NCBI GenBank assembly: GCA_964529555.1
Contig: CAZGWV010000100.1
Coordinates: 1 to 12,237 of the forward strand
Length of the DNA: 12,237 bases
Source: UBA7672 sp964529555
GTDB taxonomy: Bacteria; Pseudomonadota; Alphaproteobacteria; Caulobacterales; Hyphomonadaceae
Direction: 5' to 3'
The position numbers and the translations under genes were made by a program. Shown here in pieces: positions 1-6,361 of this stretch (the stretch's first letter is position 1; each line of letters opens with the position of its first letter). The notes beneath the pieces are model-generated. The model was not told where the DNA came from, did not search any database, and worked only from the letters and a program-made list of their open reading frames with translations.

Positions 1-12
1 TGAGAGAGAGGA

Positions 13-119
13 CCCTCATGGTGAGCAGTTCGCCTGCGAATGCAGGCGAACGTCCCCTCATCCTGAGGAGCCGCCGCAGGCGGCGTCTCGAAGGACGAAC
101 CACGAGGGGCCGGGCTCAC
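13..119. repeat. Composite palindromic repeat, variable-stem family (copy A)
   Basis: Conserved flanks CCTCATGGTGAGCAG and GAACCACGAGGGGCC enclose a 10-bp perfect stem (28-37 with 42-51, loop 38-41). A second palindromic unit follows inside the same copy: CCTCA/TGAGG (56-60 with 64-68) and GCCGCC/GGCGGC (70-75 with 79-84). The same flanks recur at 8993-9060 and 11737-11804 around different stems. It lies about 25 bases past the coaE stop, so it may be transcribed as a 3' hairpin. Confidence 0.8.
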
Positions 120-143
120 CAATGCGTCGTTATTGCAACCCGC

Positions 144-743
144 TCACCCCGCCCGCGTCCGCAGCGCGTCGATCACCGCATCCACCTGCGCCTGCGCATA
201 CGCCAGCCCCATCCCCGTATTGATCACGAAATCCGCGCGCCGCCGCTTCTCCGCATCCGGCGTCTGCCGCGCAAGGATCGCGGCGAACTGCGCCTCGGTC
301 ATCTGCCCGCGCGCCATCACGCGCTCGCGCTGCACGGCTTCCGGCGCGCTCACCACCACAATCGCGTCCACGCGCCTGTCGCCGCCATTCTCGAACAGCA
401 GCGGAATATCCAGCACCGCGATATCGGCCCCATCGGCCATCGCGCGCTCCAGAAAGTCCCGCTGCAGGATGCCGACCAGCGGATGCACGATGCCTTCAAG
501 CTGCTTCATCGCAGCCTCATTCCCCGTCACCCGCTCGCGCAGTTTCGCGCGGTCGATCCCGCCATCGGCGCCCGTCACGCCCGGAAACGCCGCCTCCAGT
601 GGCGCAACCGCCAGCCCGCCCGGCGCATAGATCGCATGCACAGCCGCATCCGCGTCATAGACCGGCAGGCCACGCCGCGCGAACATCGCCGCCGTGGTCG
701 ACTTGCCCATCCCGATGGAGCCGGTGAGTCCCAGTTTTATCAT
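144..743 (-). CDS. coaE: Dephospho-CoA kinase
   Basis: Catalyses the last step of coenzyme A synthesis, ATP-dependent 3'-phosphorylation of dephospho-CoA, in the cytosol. The 199-residue product has the family's normal length. It opens with the P-loop GSIGMGKST (residues 8-16), followed by DADAAVH (about 30-36) and VLDIPLLFENG in the middle, the usual CoaE core motifs. An upstream in-frame start would add 23 residues before the P-loop; I chose ATG at 743 because CoaE proteins begin just before the P-loop and because this start overlaps the aroE stop as ATGA. It is the last gene of the ppsR-type/maf/aroE/coaE operon. No strong Shine-Dalgarno sequence is visible, so translation probably depends on coupling to aroE. 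Identification is secure. Confidence 0.96.
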   Translation of the reverse strand: MIKLGLTGSIGMGKSTTAAMFARRGLPVYDADAAVHAIYAPGGLAVAPLEAAFPGVTGADGGIDRAKLRERVTGNEAAMKQLEGIVHPLVGILQRDFLERAMADGADIAVLDIPLLFENGGDRRVDAIVVVSAPEAVQRERVMARGQMTEAQFAAILARQTPDAEKRRRADFVINTGMGLAYAQAQVDAVIDALRTRAG

Positions 744-1555
744 GCGCGCGCAGCCACAGCTCTCCGGCAGGCATCCAGCGCGCTCGCCTGATCCGGCGCA
801 ATCCCGAACCACAGCTCGAACGCCGCCGCCGCCTGCGCCACCAGCATGGTGAGCCCGTCATGCGGCGTCCACCCGGCAGCCTCCGCCGGCCGCAACACGG
901 CCTCCGCCGCCTTGCCGTAGGACATATCCAGCAACGGCCTTCCCCGCCCCGCAGGCAGCCCGGCAATGCCAGTTCCGCCATGCCCGAGGCTTGCCGTGTT
1001 CACGACCACGTCCGCGTCCGCCGCCATCGCCGCCAGCTCATCCATCCCGCCCACGCGCGCGCCCGGCGCCAGCCGATCCGCCAGCGCCCGCGCATTCTCC
1101 ACCGTGCGGTTCACGATGCTCACCTCCGCGCCGAGGCGATTGAGACTGAACGCCGCCGCTCGCGCCGCGCCGCCCGCCCCGATCATCAGCACGCTGAGGC
1201 CCGGCTTCGCCTCGCCGATGGCCGCGCGCAGCATCGCCTCGAACCCGTCGACATCCGTGTTGTGCGCCATCCAGCCACGCGCCCCGGCCACCAGCGTATT
1301 CGCCGCGCCAATCGCCCGCGCCTCGCCGCTTGCCTCGACCGCCGCCGCCAGCGCCGCCACCTTGTGCGGCAGCGTGACATTGAGCCCGGCATAGCCCTCC
1401 GCCATCGCGCGGAAATCTTCGGCGGCATTGTCCGAGCGCAGGTGAATGCGCGAATAGTGCGCATCCAGTCCCGCCACCACCATCCACTCATTATGGATCA
1501 GCGGCGACAGCGAATGCGCCACCGGGTCACCGACAACTGCATAGAGCTTCGTCAT
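740..1555 (-). CDS. aroE: Shikimate dehydrogenase (NADP+)
   Basis: Reduces 3-dehydroshikimate to shikimate with NADPH in the aromatic amino acid pathway. The 271-residue protein shows the family pattern in order: SLSP shikimate-binding motif (15-18), NVTLPHK with the catalytic lysine (K65), GAANTL (N86), NTDVDGF (99-105), the nucleotide-binding GAGGA (126-130), and NRT (149-151) after the second dinucleotide-fold strand, which in this family favours NADP. The start is ATG at 1555, where MTKLYAVVGDP matches the usual AroE N-terminus; a longer frame upstream is only an antisense-like extension. The start overlaps the maf stop by ATGA and its own stop overlaps coaE the same way, so all three are probably co-translated. 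Confidence 0.96.
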   Translation of the reverse strand: MTKLYAVVGDPVAHSLSPLIHNEWMVVAGLDAHYSRIHLRSDNAAEDFRAMAEGYAGLNVTLPHKVAALAAAVEASGEARAIGAANTLVAGARGWMAHNTDVDGFEAMLRAAIGEAKPGLSVLMIGAGGAARAAAFSLNRLGAEVSIVNRTVENARALADRLAPGARVGGMDELAAMAADADVVVNTASLGHGGTGIAGLPAGRGRPLLDMSYGKAAEAVLRPAEAAGWTPHDGLTMLVAQAAAAFELWFGIAPDQASALDACRRAVAARA

Positions 1556-2157
1556 TGCTGCAACGCGCCGCGATCGCGCAGCCACTGCATCAGCGGCAGG
1601 AGCGGCATCCCCAGAATGGAGAAATAATCCCCATCGATGCGATCGAACAGCTGTGCGCCCAGTCCTTCCAGTTGATAGCAGCCCACGCTCTCGAACGCCG
1701 CATCCCCGATCGCGTCGAGATAGCGCTCCAGAAATTCGTCCGAGAAATTCCGCATCCGCAACCTCGGCTGCGCCAGATGCCGCCACACCGCCGCGCCCTC
1801 GATGCACGCGACAATTGCGCCCTGCAGGATATGCGTCTTCCCCCGCAGGCGCCGCAGCGTCGCCGCCGCCTCCGCCCGCGTGGAGACTTTATCCAGCCCC
1901 TCGCCTTCGAGATCGAGCATCTGGTCGCACCCCAGCACGATCCCCGGATGCGAGATCGAAACCTTCAGCGCCTTGGTTTCAGCCAGCAAATCCGCCTGTT
2001 TCGCCACGCTCGCGCCCTCGGCCCGCAGCGCATCCTTCAGCGCGTCCTCATCCACGCCCGAGCCGATCTGCTCGAACGCCAGCCCCGCGCCGGTCAGCAC
2101 GGCCGCCCGCGCCCTGCTCTTCGAGGCCAGGATCAGCGGCCCGCTCACCACGCTCAA
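1552..2157 (-). CDS. maf: Maf family nucleotide pyrophosphatase
   Basis: Maf proteins hydrolyse non-canonical or modified nucleoside triphosphates to monophosphates (house-cleaning). The product shows the N-terminal LILASKSRARAAVL signature, the VDED motif about 20 residues later, and LGCDQML in the position of the catalytic acidic motif. The CDQ form resembles the YceF subfamily (7-methyl-GTP pyrophosphatase) more than the YhdE/dTTP form, which is inference from motif shape only. Start choice is uncertain: TTG at 2157 gives a TTGA overlap with the preceding stop, like the ATGA overlaps downstream, and has AGAGG seven bases upstream; GTG at 2151 or 2148 would also fit. Length is about 201 residues, normal for Maf. 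Confidence 0.9.
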   Translation of the reverse strand: MSVVSGPLILASKSRARAAVLTGAGLAFEQIGSGVDEDALKDALRAEGASVAKQADLLAETKALKVSISHPGIVLGCDQMLDLEGEGLDKVSTRAEAAATLRRLRGKTHILQGAIVACIEGAAVWRHLAQPRLRMRNFSDEFLERYLDAIGDAAFESVGCYQLEGLGAQLFDRIDGDYFSILGMPLLPLMQWLRDRGALQQ

Positions 2158-2996
2158 CGTCCCGCCTCTTCCGTGTTCAGGTCGGCATGTTCCTGGATGA
2201 TGTTGAGGATGGCCGCCGCCGTCTCCTCCACCGAACGCCGGCTCACATCTATGGTCGGCCACTTCATCCGCGCATAAAGCCGGTTCGCCTCGATGATCTC
2301 GGCCCGCACCGTCTCCTCGTCGGCATAGGCCGTGTCCGCGCTCTCGTTCAGCGACAGCAGGCGATGCCGTCTGATCTGCACCAGCCGGTCAGGCGAAATC
2401 TTCAACCCGACGACGAGTGGCGCGCGCGGTCCCTCAAGCACGTCGGGAATCTCGACGCCGGGCACCAGCGGCACGTTCGCCGCCTTGATCCCGCGATTGC
2501 CGAGATAAACGCATGTCGGCGTCTTCGACGTCCGCGACACGCCCACCAGAACCACATCCGCCTCGCGCAGATCCTCGGTGTGCTGGCCGTCGTCATGCTG
2601 CAGCGTGAAGTTGATCGTCTCCATCCGCGCGAAATATTCTGCATCCAGCGCGTACTGCCCCGCCACCTTGTGCGCCGAGGCCAACCCCAGATAGCGCGAC
2701 AGCATGTTCACCGCCGGATCGATCACCGCCAGCGTCGGCGAGCCCAGCTCCCTGCACCGCTCTTCCAGCCGCGCCCGCAATTCTCCGTCCGACACGGTAT
2801 AAAGCACCACGCCCGGCGCCGCCTCGATCTCGCGCAACACGCGGTCGAGCTGTTTGGGGCTGCGCACCAGATAGTAATTGTGCTCAAGCGGCGCGATCAG
2901 GTCGAACTGCGCGCACGCCGCGCGCATCACCGCATTGAGCGTTTCGCCGGTCGAATCCGAGACCAGATGCACGTTGAAATACGTCTCGTACGTCAT
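2154..2996 (-). CDS. DUF299 kinase/pyrophosphorylase (PEP synthase or PPDK regulatory protein, PpsR/PDRP type)
   Basis: This family switches phosphoenolpyruvate synthase or pyruvate,phosphate dikinase off and on by ADP-dependent phosphorylation and Pi-dependent dephosphorylation of an active-site threonine. The 280-residue protein starts with FNVHLVSDSTGETL and carries the family P-loop GVSRTSKTP (152-160), followed by YLGNRGIKAANVPLVPG. The target enzyme is not in the window, so PEP synthase versus dikinase cannot be decided. Start ATG at 2996 precedes the conserved N-terminus; longer frames run into the gap that looks like oriC. It heads the leftward operon and is the RP001-type neighbour of hemE that flanks Cori in Caulobacter. 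Confidence 0.93.
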   Translation of the reverse strand: MTYETYFNVHLVSDSTGETLNAVMRAACAQFDLIAPLEHNYYLVRSPKQLDRVLREIEAAPGVVLYTVSDGELRARLEERCRELGSPTLAVIDPAVNMLSRYLGLASAHKVAGQYALDAEYFARMETINFTLQHDDGQHTEDLREADVVLVGVSRTSKTPTCVYLGNRGIKAANVPLVPGVEIPDVLEGPRAPLVVGLKISPDRLVQIRRHRLLSLNESADTAYADEETVRAEIIEANRLYARMKWPTIDVSRRSVEETAAAILNIIQEHADLNTEEAGR

Positions 2997-3060
2997 TCCA
3001 CAGCTTTGAGAGGCCGGCCCGGATTTATGAACCAATTCCCCAATAGCGCTGGGAGTGGAT

Positions 3061-3069
3061 TGTGGACAA
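3061..3069 (-). promoter_or_regulatory. DnaA box-like site
   Basis: On the minus strand this reads TTGTCCACA, one base off the TTATCCACA consensus. It overlaps a second weaker element CAATCCAC (3055-3062, minus strand), which recurs in plus orientation at 3292-3299. A further 7-of-9 match, TCCTCCACA, is at 3270-3278 on the minus strand. Confidence 0.55.
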
Positions 3070-3078
3070 GCGCGGGAC

Positions 3079-3099
3079 GGGATTCGCCCCACGAATCCC
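3079..3099. repeat. Perfect inverted repeat in the origin gap
   Basis: GGGATTCG (3079-3086) and CGAATCCC (3092-3099) pair perfectly around a 5-base loop. Each arm contains a GANTC site, so the hairpin places two methylation sites symmetrically. It is not followed by a T-run and is unlikely to be a terminator. Confidence 0.6.
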
Positions 3100-3184
3100 T
3101 CACACACTTCTCGACAGGTGGAGAGCGTTGAAAAGACTCTTCGATTCGGCGCCCATGAGTCGCACGCTGGGGACTCGACTCTCG

Positions 3185-3200
3185 TTAATGGCTTGTTAAC
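3185..3200. promoter_or_regulatory. CtrA binding site, full consensus
   Basis: TTAATGGCTTGTTAAC is an exact TTAA-N7-TTAAC match, the consensus bound by the cell-cycle regulator CtrA, which represses initiation at Cori in Caulobacter. A further TTAA lies at 3219-3222. The site is central in the DUF299-hemE gap, so it could block initiation, control hemE, or both. Confidence 0.7.
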
Positions 3201-3211
3201 CAAGAGGTAAA

Positions 3212-3249
3212 TGAAACGTTAAGACGCGGGGCGGAGTCGGAACGTTTCA
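3212..3249. repeat. Perfect 9-bp inverted repeat with AACGTT arms
   Basis: TGAAACGTT (3212-3220) is repeated inverted as AACGTTTCA (3241-3249) with 20 bases between. Each arm also contains the self-palindrome AACGTT, so the unit looks like a pair of identical protein sites about three helical turns apart rather than an RNA hairpin. No known binding protein can be named from this motif. Confidence 0.6.
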
Positions 3250-3304
3250 CGATTCACGGTGACTCCTTGTGTGGAGGAACTGGGGACAGATCAATCCACG
3301 CACT

Positions 3305-3317
3305 TATCAAGTGCCTA
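3305..3317 (+). promoter_or_regulatory. Possible IHF site
   Basis: TATCAAGTGCCTA matches WATCAA-N4-TTR at all but one base. It overlaps a small inverted repeat GCACTT/AAGTGC (3300-3305 with 3309-3314). An IHF site is a known component of Caulobacter Cori, which is the main reason to list it; the motif is degenerate and could be chance. Confidence 0.35.
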
Positions 3318-3353
3318 AACACCACCAGAGAATCTAAGATTCAGATTCAAGAA

Positions 3354-3359
3354 TATACT
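3354..3359 (+). promoter_or_regulatory. Possible hemE -10 element
   Basis: TATACT (5 of 6 to TATAAT) lies 30 bases before the hemE start in the AT-rich end of the gap. No convincing -35 hexamer is found at 16-18 bases upstream, so the promoter call is weak. Confidence 0.3.
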
Positions 3360-3388
3360 TCTCTTCTCCTCCGCATCCTGGGTGACGC

Positions 3389-4417
3389 TTGAACGACAGA
3401 AGATTGCTTAGAGTGCTGAACGGCGAACGGATCGACCCCGTTCCCGTCTGGATGATGCGTCAGGCAGGGCGACATCTGCCCGAATATCGCGAGACTCGCG
3501 CAAAGGCGCGCGACTTTCTCGACTTCTGCTACACGCCCACCCTCGCCGCCGAGGCCACCTTGCAGCCGGTGCGCCGATATGGAATGGACGGGGCGATCCT
3601 CTTCGCCGACATCCTGCTCATTCTCGATGCGATGGGCCGCAACGTCCGCTTCCTCGAAGGCGAAGGCCCGCGCGTCGATCCCGCGACGAAGGCCGGCGAT
3701 CTCGCCAACGTGCCGATGGAGAAAATCCTCGCCCACCTCGCCCCGGTCGGTGAAACCGTCGAACGTGTCCGCTCGGCGCTCGATAATTCGACCACGCTGA
3801 TCGGCTTCTGCGGCTCGCCCTGGACGGTCGGCGTCTACGCCATCGAAGGCCGCGGCGGCACGGACAAGGCCGACAGCCGCCTCTTCGGCTATCGGCATCC
3901 GGCCGAACTCGACGGCATGCTCGACCACCTGGTCGAAGCCTCGGCCCACTACCTGAAGATGCAGGCCGACGCCGGCGCAGACGCCCTGATGCTGTTCGAA
4001 AGCTGGGCCGAAGGTCTCCCCGAAGACGCTTTCGACCGCTGGGTGATCTCCCCGATGCGCAAACTCGTAGACCGTGTGCGCGCCCTCGGCGTCAACCAGC
4101 CCATCCTCGGCTTCCCGCGCGGCGCCGGCATGCTTGCGGTGGATTATGCGGAAAAAACAGGCGTGAACGCCGTCGGCCTCGACACCGCCATCCCCCTGAA
4201 ACGCATCAACGCCGCGCTCCCCAAGGGCCTGCCCGTGCAAGGCAATCTCGATCCCATGCGCCTCGTCGCCGGCGGCCCCGGCCTCGAAACCCGCGTCCGC
4301 GAAATCATCGCGTCCCTCAAAGACCGCCCCCACATCTTCAACCTCGGCCACGGCGTCACGCCGGAAGTCCCGATCGCCAATGTGGAAGCCGTCCTGAAAG
4401 CGATCCGCTCGGCATGA
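3389..4417 (+). CDS. hemE: Uroporphyrinogen decarboxylase
   Basis: Converts uroporphyrinogen III to coproporphyrinogen III by four decarboxylations in the cytosol. The 342-residue protein has the family's normal length and motifs: PVWMMRQAGRHLPEY with RQAGR at 24-28, ILFADIL with the active-site aspartate (D74), the tyrosine in WTVGVY (Y150), and FNLGHGV with the conserved histidine (H321). The start is an unusual TTG at 3389: a TGA stop lies in frame only six bases upstream, and the family's N-terminus begins right here. No good Shine-Dalgarno sequence is visible, which together with TTG suggests modest translation. It is the first gene to the right of the putative origin and is followed by a large inverted repeat before hemH. 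Confidence 0.96.
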   Translation: MNDRRLLRVLNGERIDPVPVWMMRQAGRHLPEYRETRAKARDFLDFCYTPTLAAEATLQPVRRYGMDGAILFADILLILDAMGRNVRFLEGEGPRVDPATKAGDLANVPMEKILAHLAPVGETVERVRSALDNSTTLIGFCGSPWTVGVYAIEGRGGTDKADSRLFGYRHPAELDGMLDHLVEASAHYLKMQADAGADALMLFESWAEGLPEDAFDRWVISPMRKLVDRVRALGVNQPILGFPRGAGMLAVDYAEKTGVNAVGLDTAIPLKRINAALPKGLPVQGNLDPMRLVAGGPGLETRVREIIASLKDRPHIFNLGHGVTPEVPIANVEAVLKAIRSA

Positions 4418-4438
4418 GACATCGGTGTGCGTTGATGG

Positions 4439-4559
4439 AGACCCCCACCTGTCCGCCCCCTAAACGGGGCGGAACCCCGTTGCATCACCGCTCTCCAATA
4501 TTGGGTAGGTTGGCCCAGCATGGTCCCGCCCCGTTTAGGGGGCGGACAGGTGGGGGTCT
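4439..4559. repeat. Large perfect inverted repeat (34-bp arms) between hemE and hemH
   Basis: Arms 4439-4472 and 4526-4559 are perfect reverse complements over 34 bases; after one mismatch three more bases pair. The 53-base spacer has a central 10-base palindrome CCAATATTGG (4495-4504). Transcribed, it would form a long GC-rich hairpin. It ends about 30 bases before the hemH ribosome binding site and has no T-run, so it is not a typical terminator. It could be a MITE-like or REP-like mobile palindrome, or an RNA processing or stability element. No clear target duplication is seen at the ends. Confidence 0.85.
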
Positions 4560-4601
4560 GTCTCAACAAGCGCCACTCTATCGATCCATCGGAGTCCCCC
4601 A

Positions 4602-5636
4602 GTGATCAAGGTCGCAGTGGTGTTATTCAATCTCGGCGGCCCCGACGGCCCCGACGACGTCCAACCCTTCCTCAGGAACCTGTTCTCCGACCCCGCGATC
4701 ATCCGCTCGCCCGCGCCCGTGCGTTTCTTCGTCTCGCGCCTGATCTCCAAATCGCGCGCGCCCTCGGCCCGCGAGAACTACGCCCTCATGGGCGGCGGCT
4801 CTCCCCTGCTTCCCGAAACGCGCAAGCAGGCCGAAGCCCTCGACGCCGAACTCGCCCGCCGCGGCCACACCGCGAAAAGCTTCATCGCCATGCGCTACTG
4901 GAAGCCCTATGCCGCCGACGCCGTACGCGAGGTGAAAGCCTGGGGTGCGGATCGCGTCATCCTGCTGCCGCTCTATCCGCAATTCTCCACCACCACGACC
5001 GCCTCCTCGCTCAAATCATGGAAGGACGCGCGCGGCCCCGAAGGCGTCGCCATCTGCTGCTATCCCGAGACTGAAAAGTTCATCGCCGCCCACGCGCGCA
5101 AGCTGATCGAGACATGGGAAGCCGCTGGAAAACCCGCCAATGTCCGCTGTCTCCTCTCGGCCCACGGCCTGCCGGAAGTCGTGGTCAAGGCCGGCGATCC
5201 CTACCAGTGGCAAGTCGAACTCACCGTGCGGAAACTCCGCCCGCTTCTCCCCGCCGAATGGGAAGTCGAGATCTGCTATCAGTCCCGCGTCGGCCCGCTC
5301 AAATGGATCGGCCCGCCCACCGACGCCTGCATCGCGCAGGCCGCGAAAGACGGCAAAGCCATCCTCCTCTCCCCCATCGCCTTCGTCTCCGAACACATCG
5401 AGACGCTGGTCGAACTCGACATCGAATACCGCCACCTTGCCGACAGCTACGGCGCCAAACACTATCTCCGCGCCCCCGCCCTCGGCATCGAGGCAGGCTT
5501 CATCGAAACCCTCGCCGACCAGGTCGAAGCCGCCCTCCCCGAAAAACCCGGCGCCGTCCGCTCCTCCTGCGGCGGCCGCCTCTGTCCCGCGTCGTGGAAA
5601 GACTGCCCGAACAAGCGCGCGGTCGTCGCGGTCTAA
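4602..5636 (+). CDS. hemH: Ferrochelatase
   Basis: Inserts Fe2+ into protoporphyrin IX to make protoheme, at the membrane face in the cytosol. The 344-residue protein shows FNLGGPD near the N-terminus, SAHGLP with the catalytic histidine (H188), QSRVGPLKWIGP, and SPIAFVSEHIETL with the conserved acidic residue (E264). Start is GTG at 4602 with GGAG (4591-4594) seven bases upstream. The C-terminus has three cysteines (C323, C328, C335), and a CC pair lies at 152-153. Caulobacter ferrochelatase is known to hold a [2Fe-2S] cluster with C-terminal cysteine ligands, so a cluster here is a reasonable inference, with one of 152/153 as the fourth ligand. It lies between hemE and a toxin-antitoxin pair. 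Confidence 0.96.
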   Translation: MIKVAVVLFNLGGPDGPDDVQPFLRNLFSDPAIIRSPAPVRFFVSRLISKSRAPSARENYALMGGGSPLLPETRKQAEALDAELARRGHTAKSFIAMRYWKPYAADAVREVKAWGADRVILLPLYPQFSTTTTASSLKSWKDARGPEGVAICCYPETEKFIAAHARKLIETWEAAGKPANVRCLLSAHGLPEVVVKAGDPYQWQVELTVRKLRPLLPAEWEVEICYQSRVGPLKWIGPPTDACIAQAAKDGKAILLSPIAFVSEHIETLVELDIEYRHLADSYGAKHYLRAPALGIEAGFIETLADQVEAALPEKPGAVRSSCGGRLCPASWKDCPNKRAVVAV

Positions 5637-5642
5637 CGGACC

Positions 5643-5660
5643 GCCGGGCGCCTGCCCGGC
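5643..5660 (+). terminator. GC hairpin after hemH, no T-run
   Basis: GCCGGGC (5643-5649) pairs with GCCCGGC (5654-5660) around a four-base loop, seven bases past the hemH stop. There is no U-tract, so it may stabilise the 3' end or aid Rho-dependent termination rather than act as an intrinsic terminator. Confidence 0.35.
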
Positions 5661-5758
5661 ACATCAGCCCCAAGACCAATGCACCATGAGCGCGGCATGG
5701 GGATTCCCTGACACAAGCCCAACTCGACTTCTGCCGGTTCCAAGCCTACCTTCCCGTC

Positions 5759-6019
5759 ATGGCCGACACCCACACCATCCACGTCGATGCCGAAACCGCA
5801 GACCGGCTCGCCGTGCGCGCTGCCGAGCGCGGCATGACCGTGCCCGAACTCGTCGCTGAACTGGCTCTTGCCGCAGCAGGCGAAGCCGACATGGCTGAGC
5901 TGGATCGCCGTTGGCAGGCAGTGCAATCCGGCGCGGAAAAGACCATTCCGCACAACGAAGTCGTCGAATGGCTAGGGACTTGGGGCACTAGCGATTTCCG
6001 TCCACGGATCGCACGATGA
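5759..6019 (+). CDS. Ribbon-helix-helix antitoxin, ParD/CopG-like
   Basis: An 86-residue protein whose N-terminal half fits a ribbon-helix-helix fold: a beta strand THTIHVD (about 4-10), helix AETADRLAVRAAERG (11-25) and helix VPELVAELALAAAG (28-41). The C-terminal half is hydrophilic with two tryptophans and would be the toxin-binding tail. In such modules the antitoxin binds and neutralises the toxin and represses its own promoter. The stop overlaps the start of the next gene by ATGA, the classic arrangement. No clear Shine-Dalgarno sequence is seen before ATG 5759. A short inverted repeat CCATG-N7-CATGG (5684-5700) upstream could be an operator, but that is weak. Confidence 0.82.
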   Translation: MADTHTIHVDAETADRLAVRAAERGMTVPELVAELALAAAGEADMAELDRRWQAVQSGAEKTIPHNEVVEWLGTWGTSDFRPRIAR

Positions 6020-6300
6020 GGCTTGAGTGGTCGGTAGCCGCAGGCGCCGACCTTGAGCGATTTGCGGCGTTCCTGCACGACAGGTTTCCCGGCTATGCGG
6101 CCGTTGCAGCGGAAGCGCTTGTCGAGAAGTCCCTGCTCCTTCTGGAGCATCCCGATCTTGGGCGGCCGCTGAAACACCGTCCGGGCTTTCGAGAGCTGGT
6201 CGTCCACGCAATGCACGCTGCCTACGTCCTGCAATACCGGGTCGATGCCGACCGCATTGTCATTCTGCGGGTTTTCCACGGCCGAGAATCCCGCGACTGA
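6016..6300 (+). CDS. RelE/ParE family toxin
   Basis: A 94-residue protein with the ParE/RelE layout: N-terminal strand RLEWSVAA, a helix from about 9 to 22, a second helix ending in LLLLEHPDLGRPL, then strands with GFRELVV, YVLQYRVD and the C-terminal IVILRVFHGRESR. The RVFHGRESR ending is highly typical. ParE members poison DNA gyrase, whereas RelE members cut mRNA on the ribosome; the sequence alone does not settle which, though the ribbon-helix-helix partner favours ParE. It is coupled to the antitoxin by ATGA overlap. The pair interrupts the hemH-hemJ neighbourhood, suggesting insertion of a mobile module. No frameshift is seen, so it should be functional. Confidence 0.87.
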   Translation: MRLEWSVAAGADLERFAAFLHDRFPGYAAVAAEALVEKSLLLLEHPDLGRPLKHRPGFRELVVHAMHAAYVLQYRVDADRIVILRVFHGRESRD

Positions 6301-6361
6301 GCGCCCCCACCTTCCCCCATCCCCCATCCCGCCCTAGAACCACTCCGCTGGGAGGCCCCCG

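Larger units (their letters stand above)
3081..3348. promoter_or_regulatory. Cluster of 13 GANTC (CcrM) methylation sites
   Basis: GANTC occurs at 3081, 3093, 3135, 3143, 3157, 3172, 3177, 3234, 3251, 3261, 3330, 3338 and 3344 (first base of each). About one would be expected in 268 random bases of this composition. GANTC is the target of the cell-cycle methylase CcrM in alphaproteobacteria. The cluster fits an origin whose methylation state reports replication, but no methylase gene is in the window. Confidence 0.8.
2997..3388. other. Putative chromosomal replication origin (oriC, Cori-like)
   Basis: Seen: a 392-base divergent gap between the DUF299 gene and hemE holding a CtrA-type site (3185-3200), DnaA-box-like sequences (3055-3069, 3270-3278, 3292-3300), an IHF-like site (3305-3317), inverted repeats (3079-3099, 3212-3249, 3300-3314), 13 GANTC sites between 3081 and 3348, and a stretch at 3316-3360 with 31 of 45 bases A or T. 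Known: in Caulobacter crescentus and Rickettsia prowazekii the origin lies between hemE and this same neighbour gene. Inferred: this is the origin. Against: C exceeds G on the plus strand on both sides, so no skew switch marks it. Confidence 0.75.

Noticed and set aside
4144..4605. ORFs on both strands across the hemE-hemH gap sharing PTCPPPKRGGT
   Set aside because: The shared peptide is simply the two arms of the 34-bp inverted repeat read on opposite strands; part of the minus-strand frame is a shadow of hemE.
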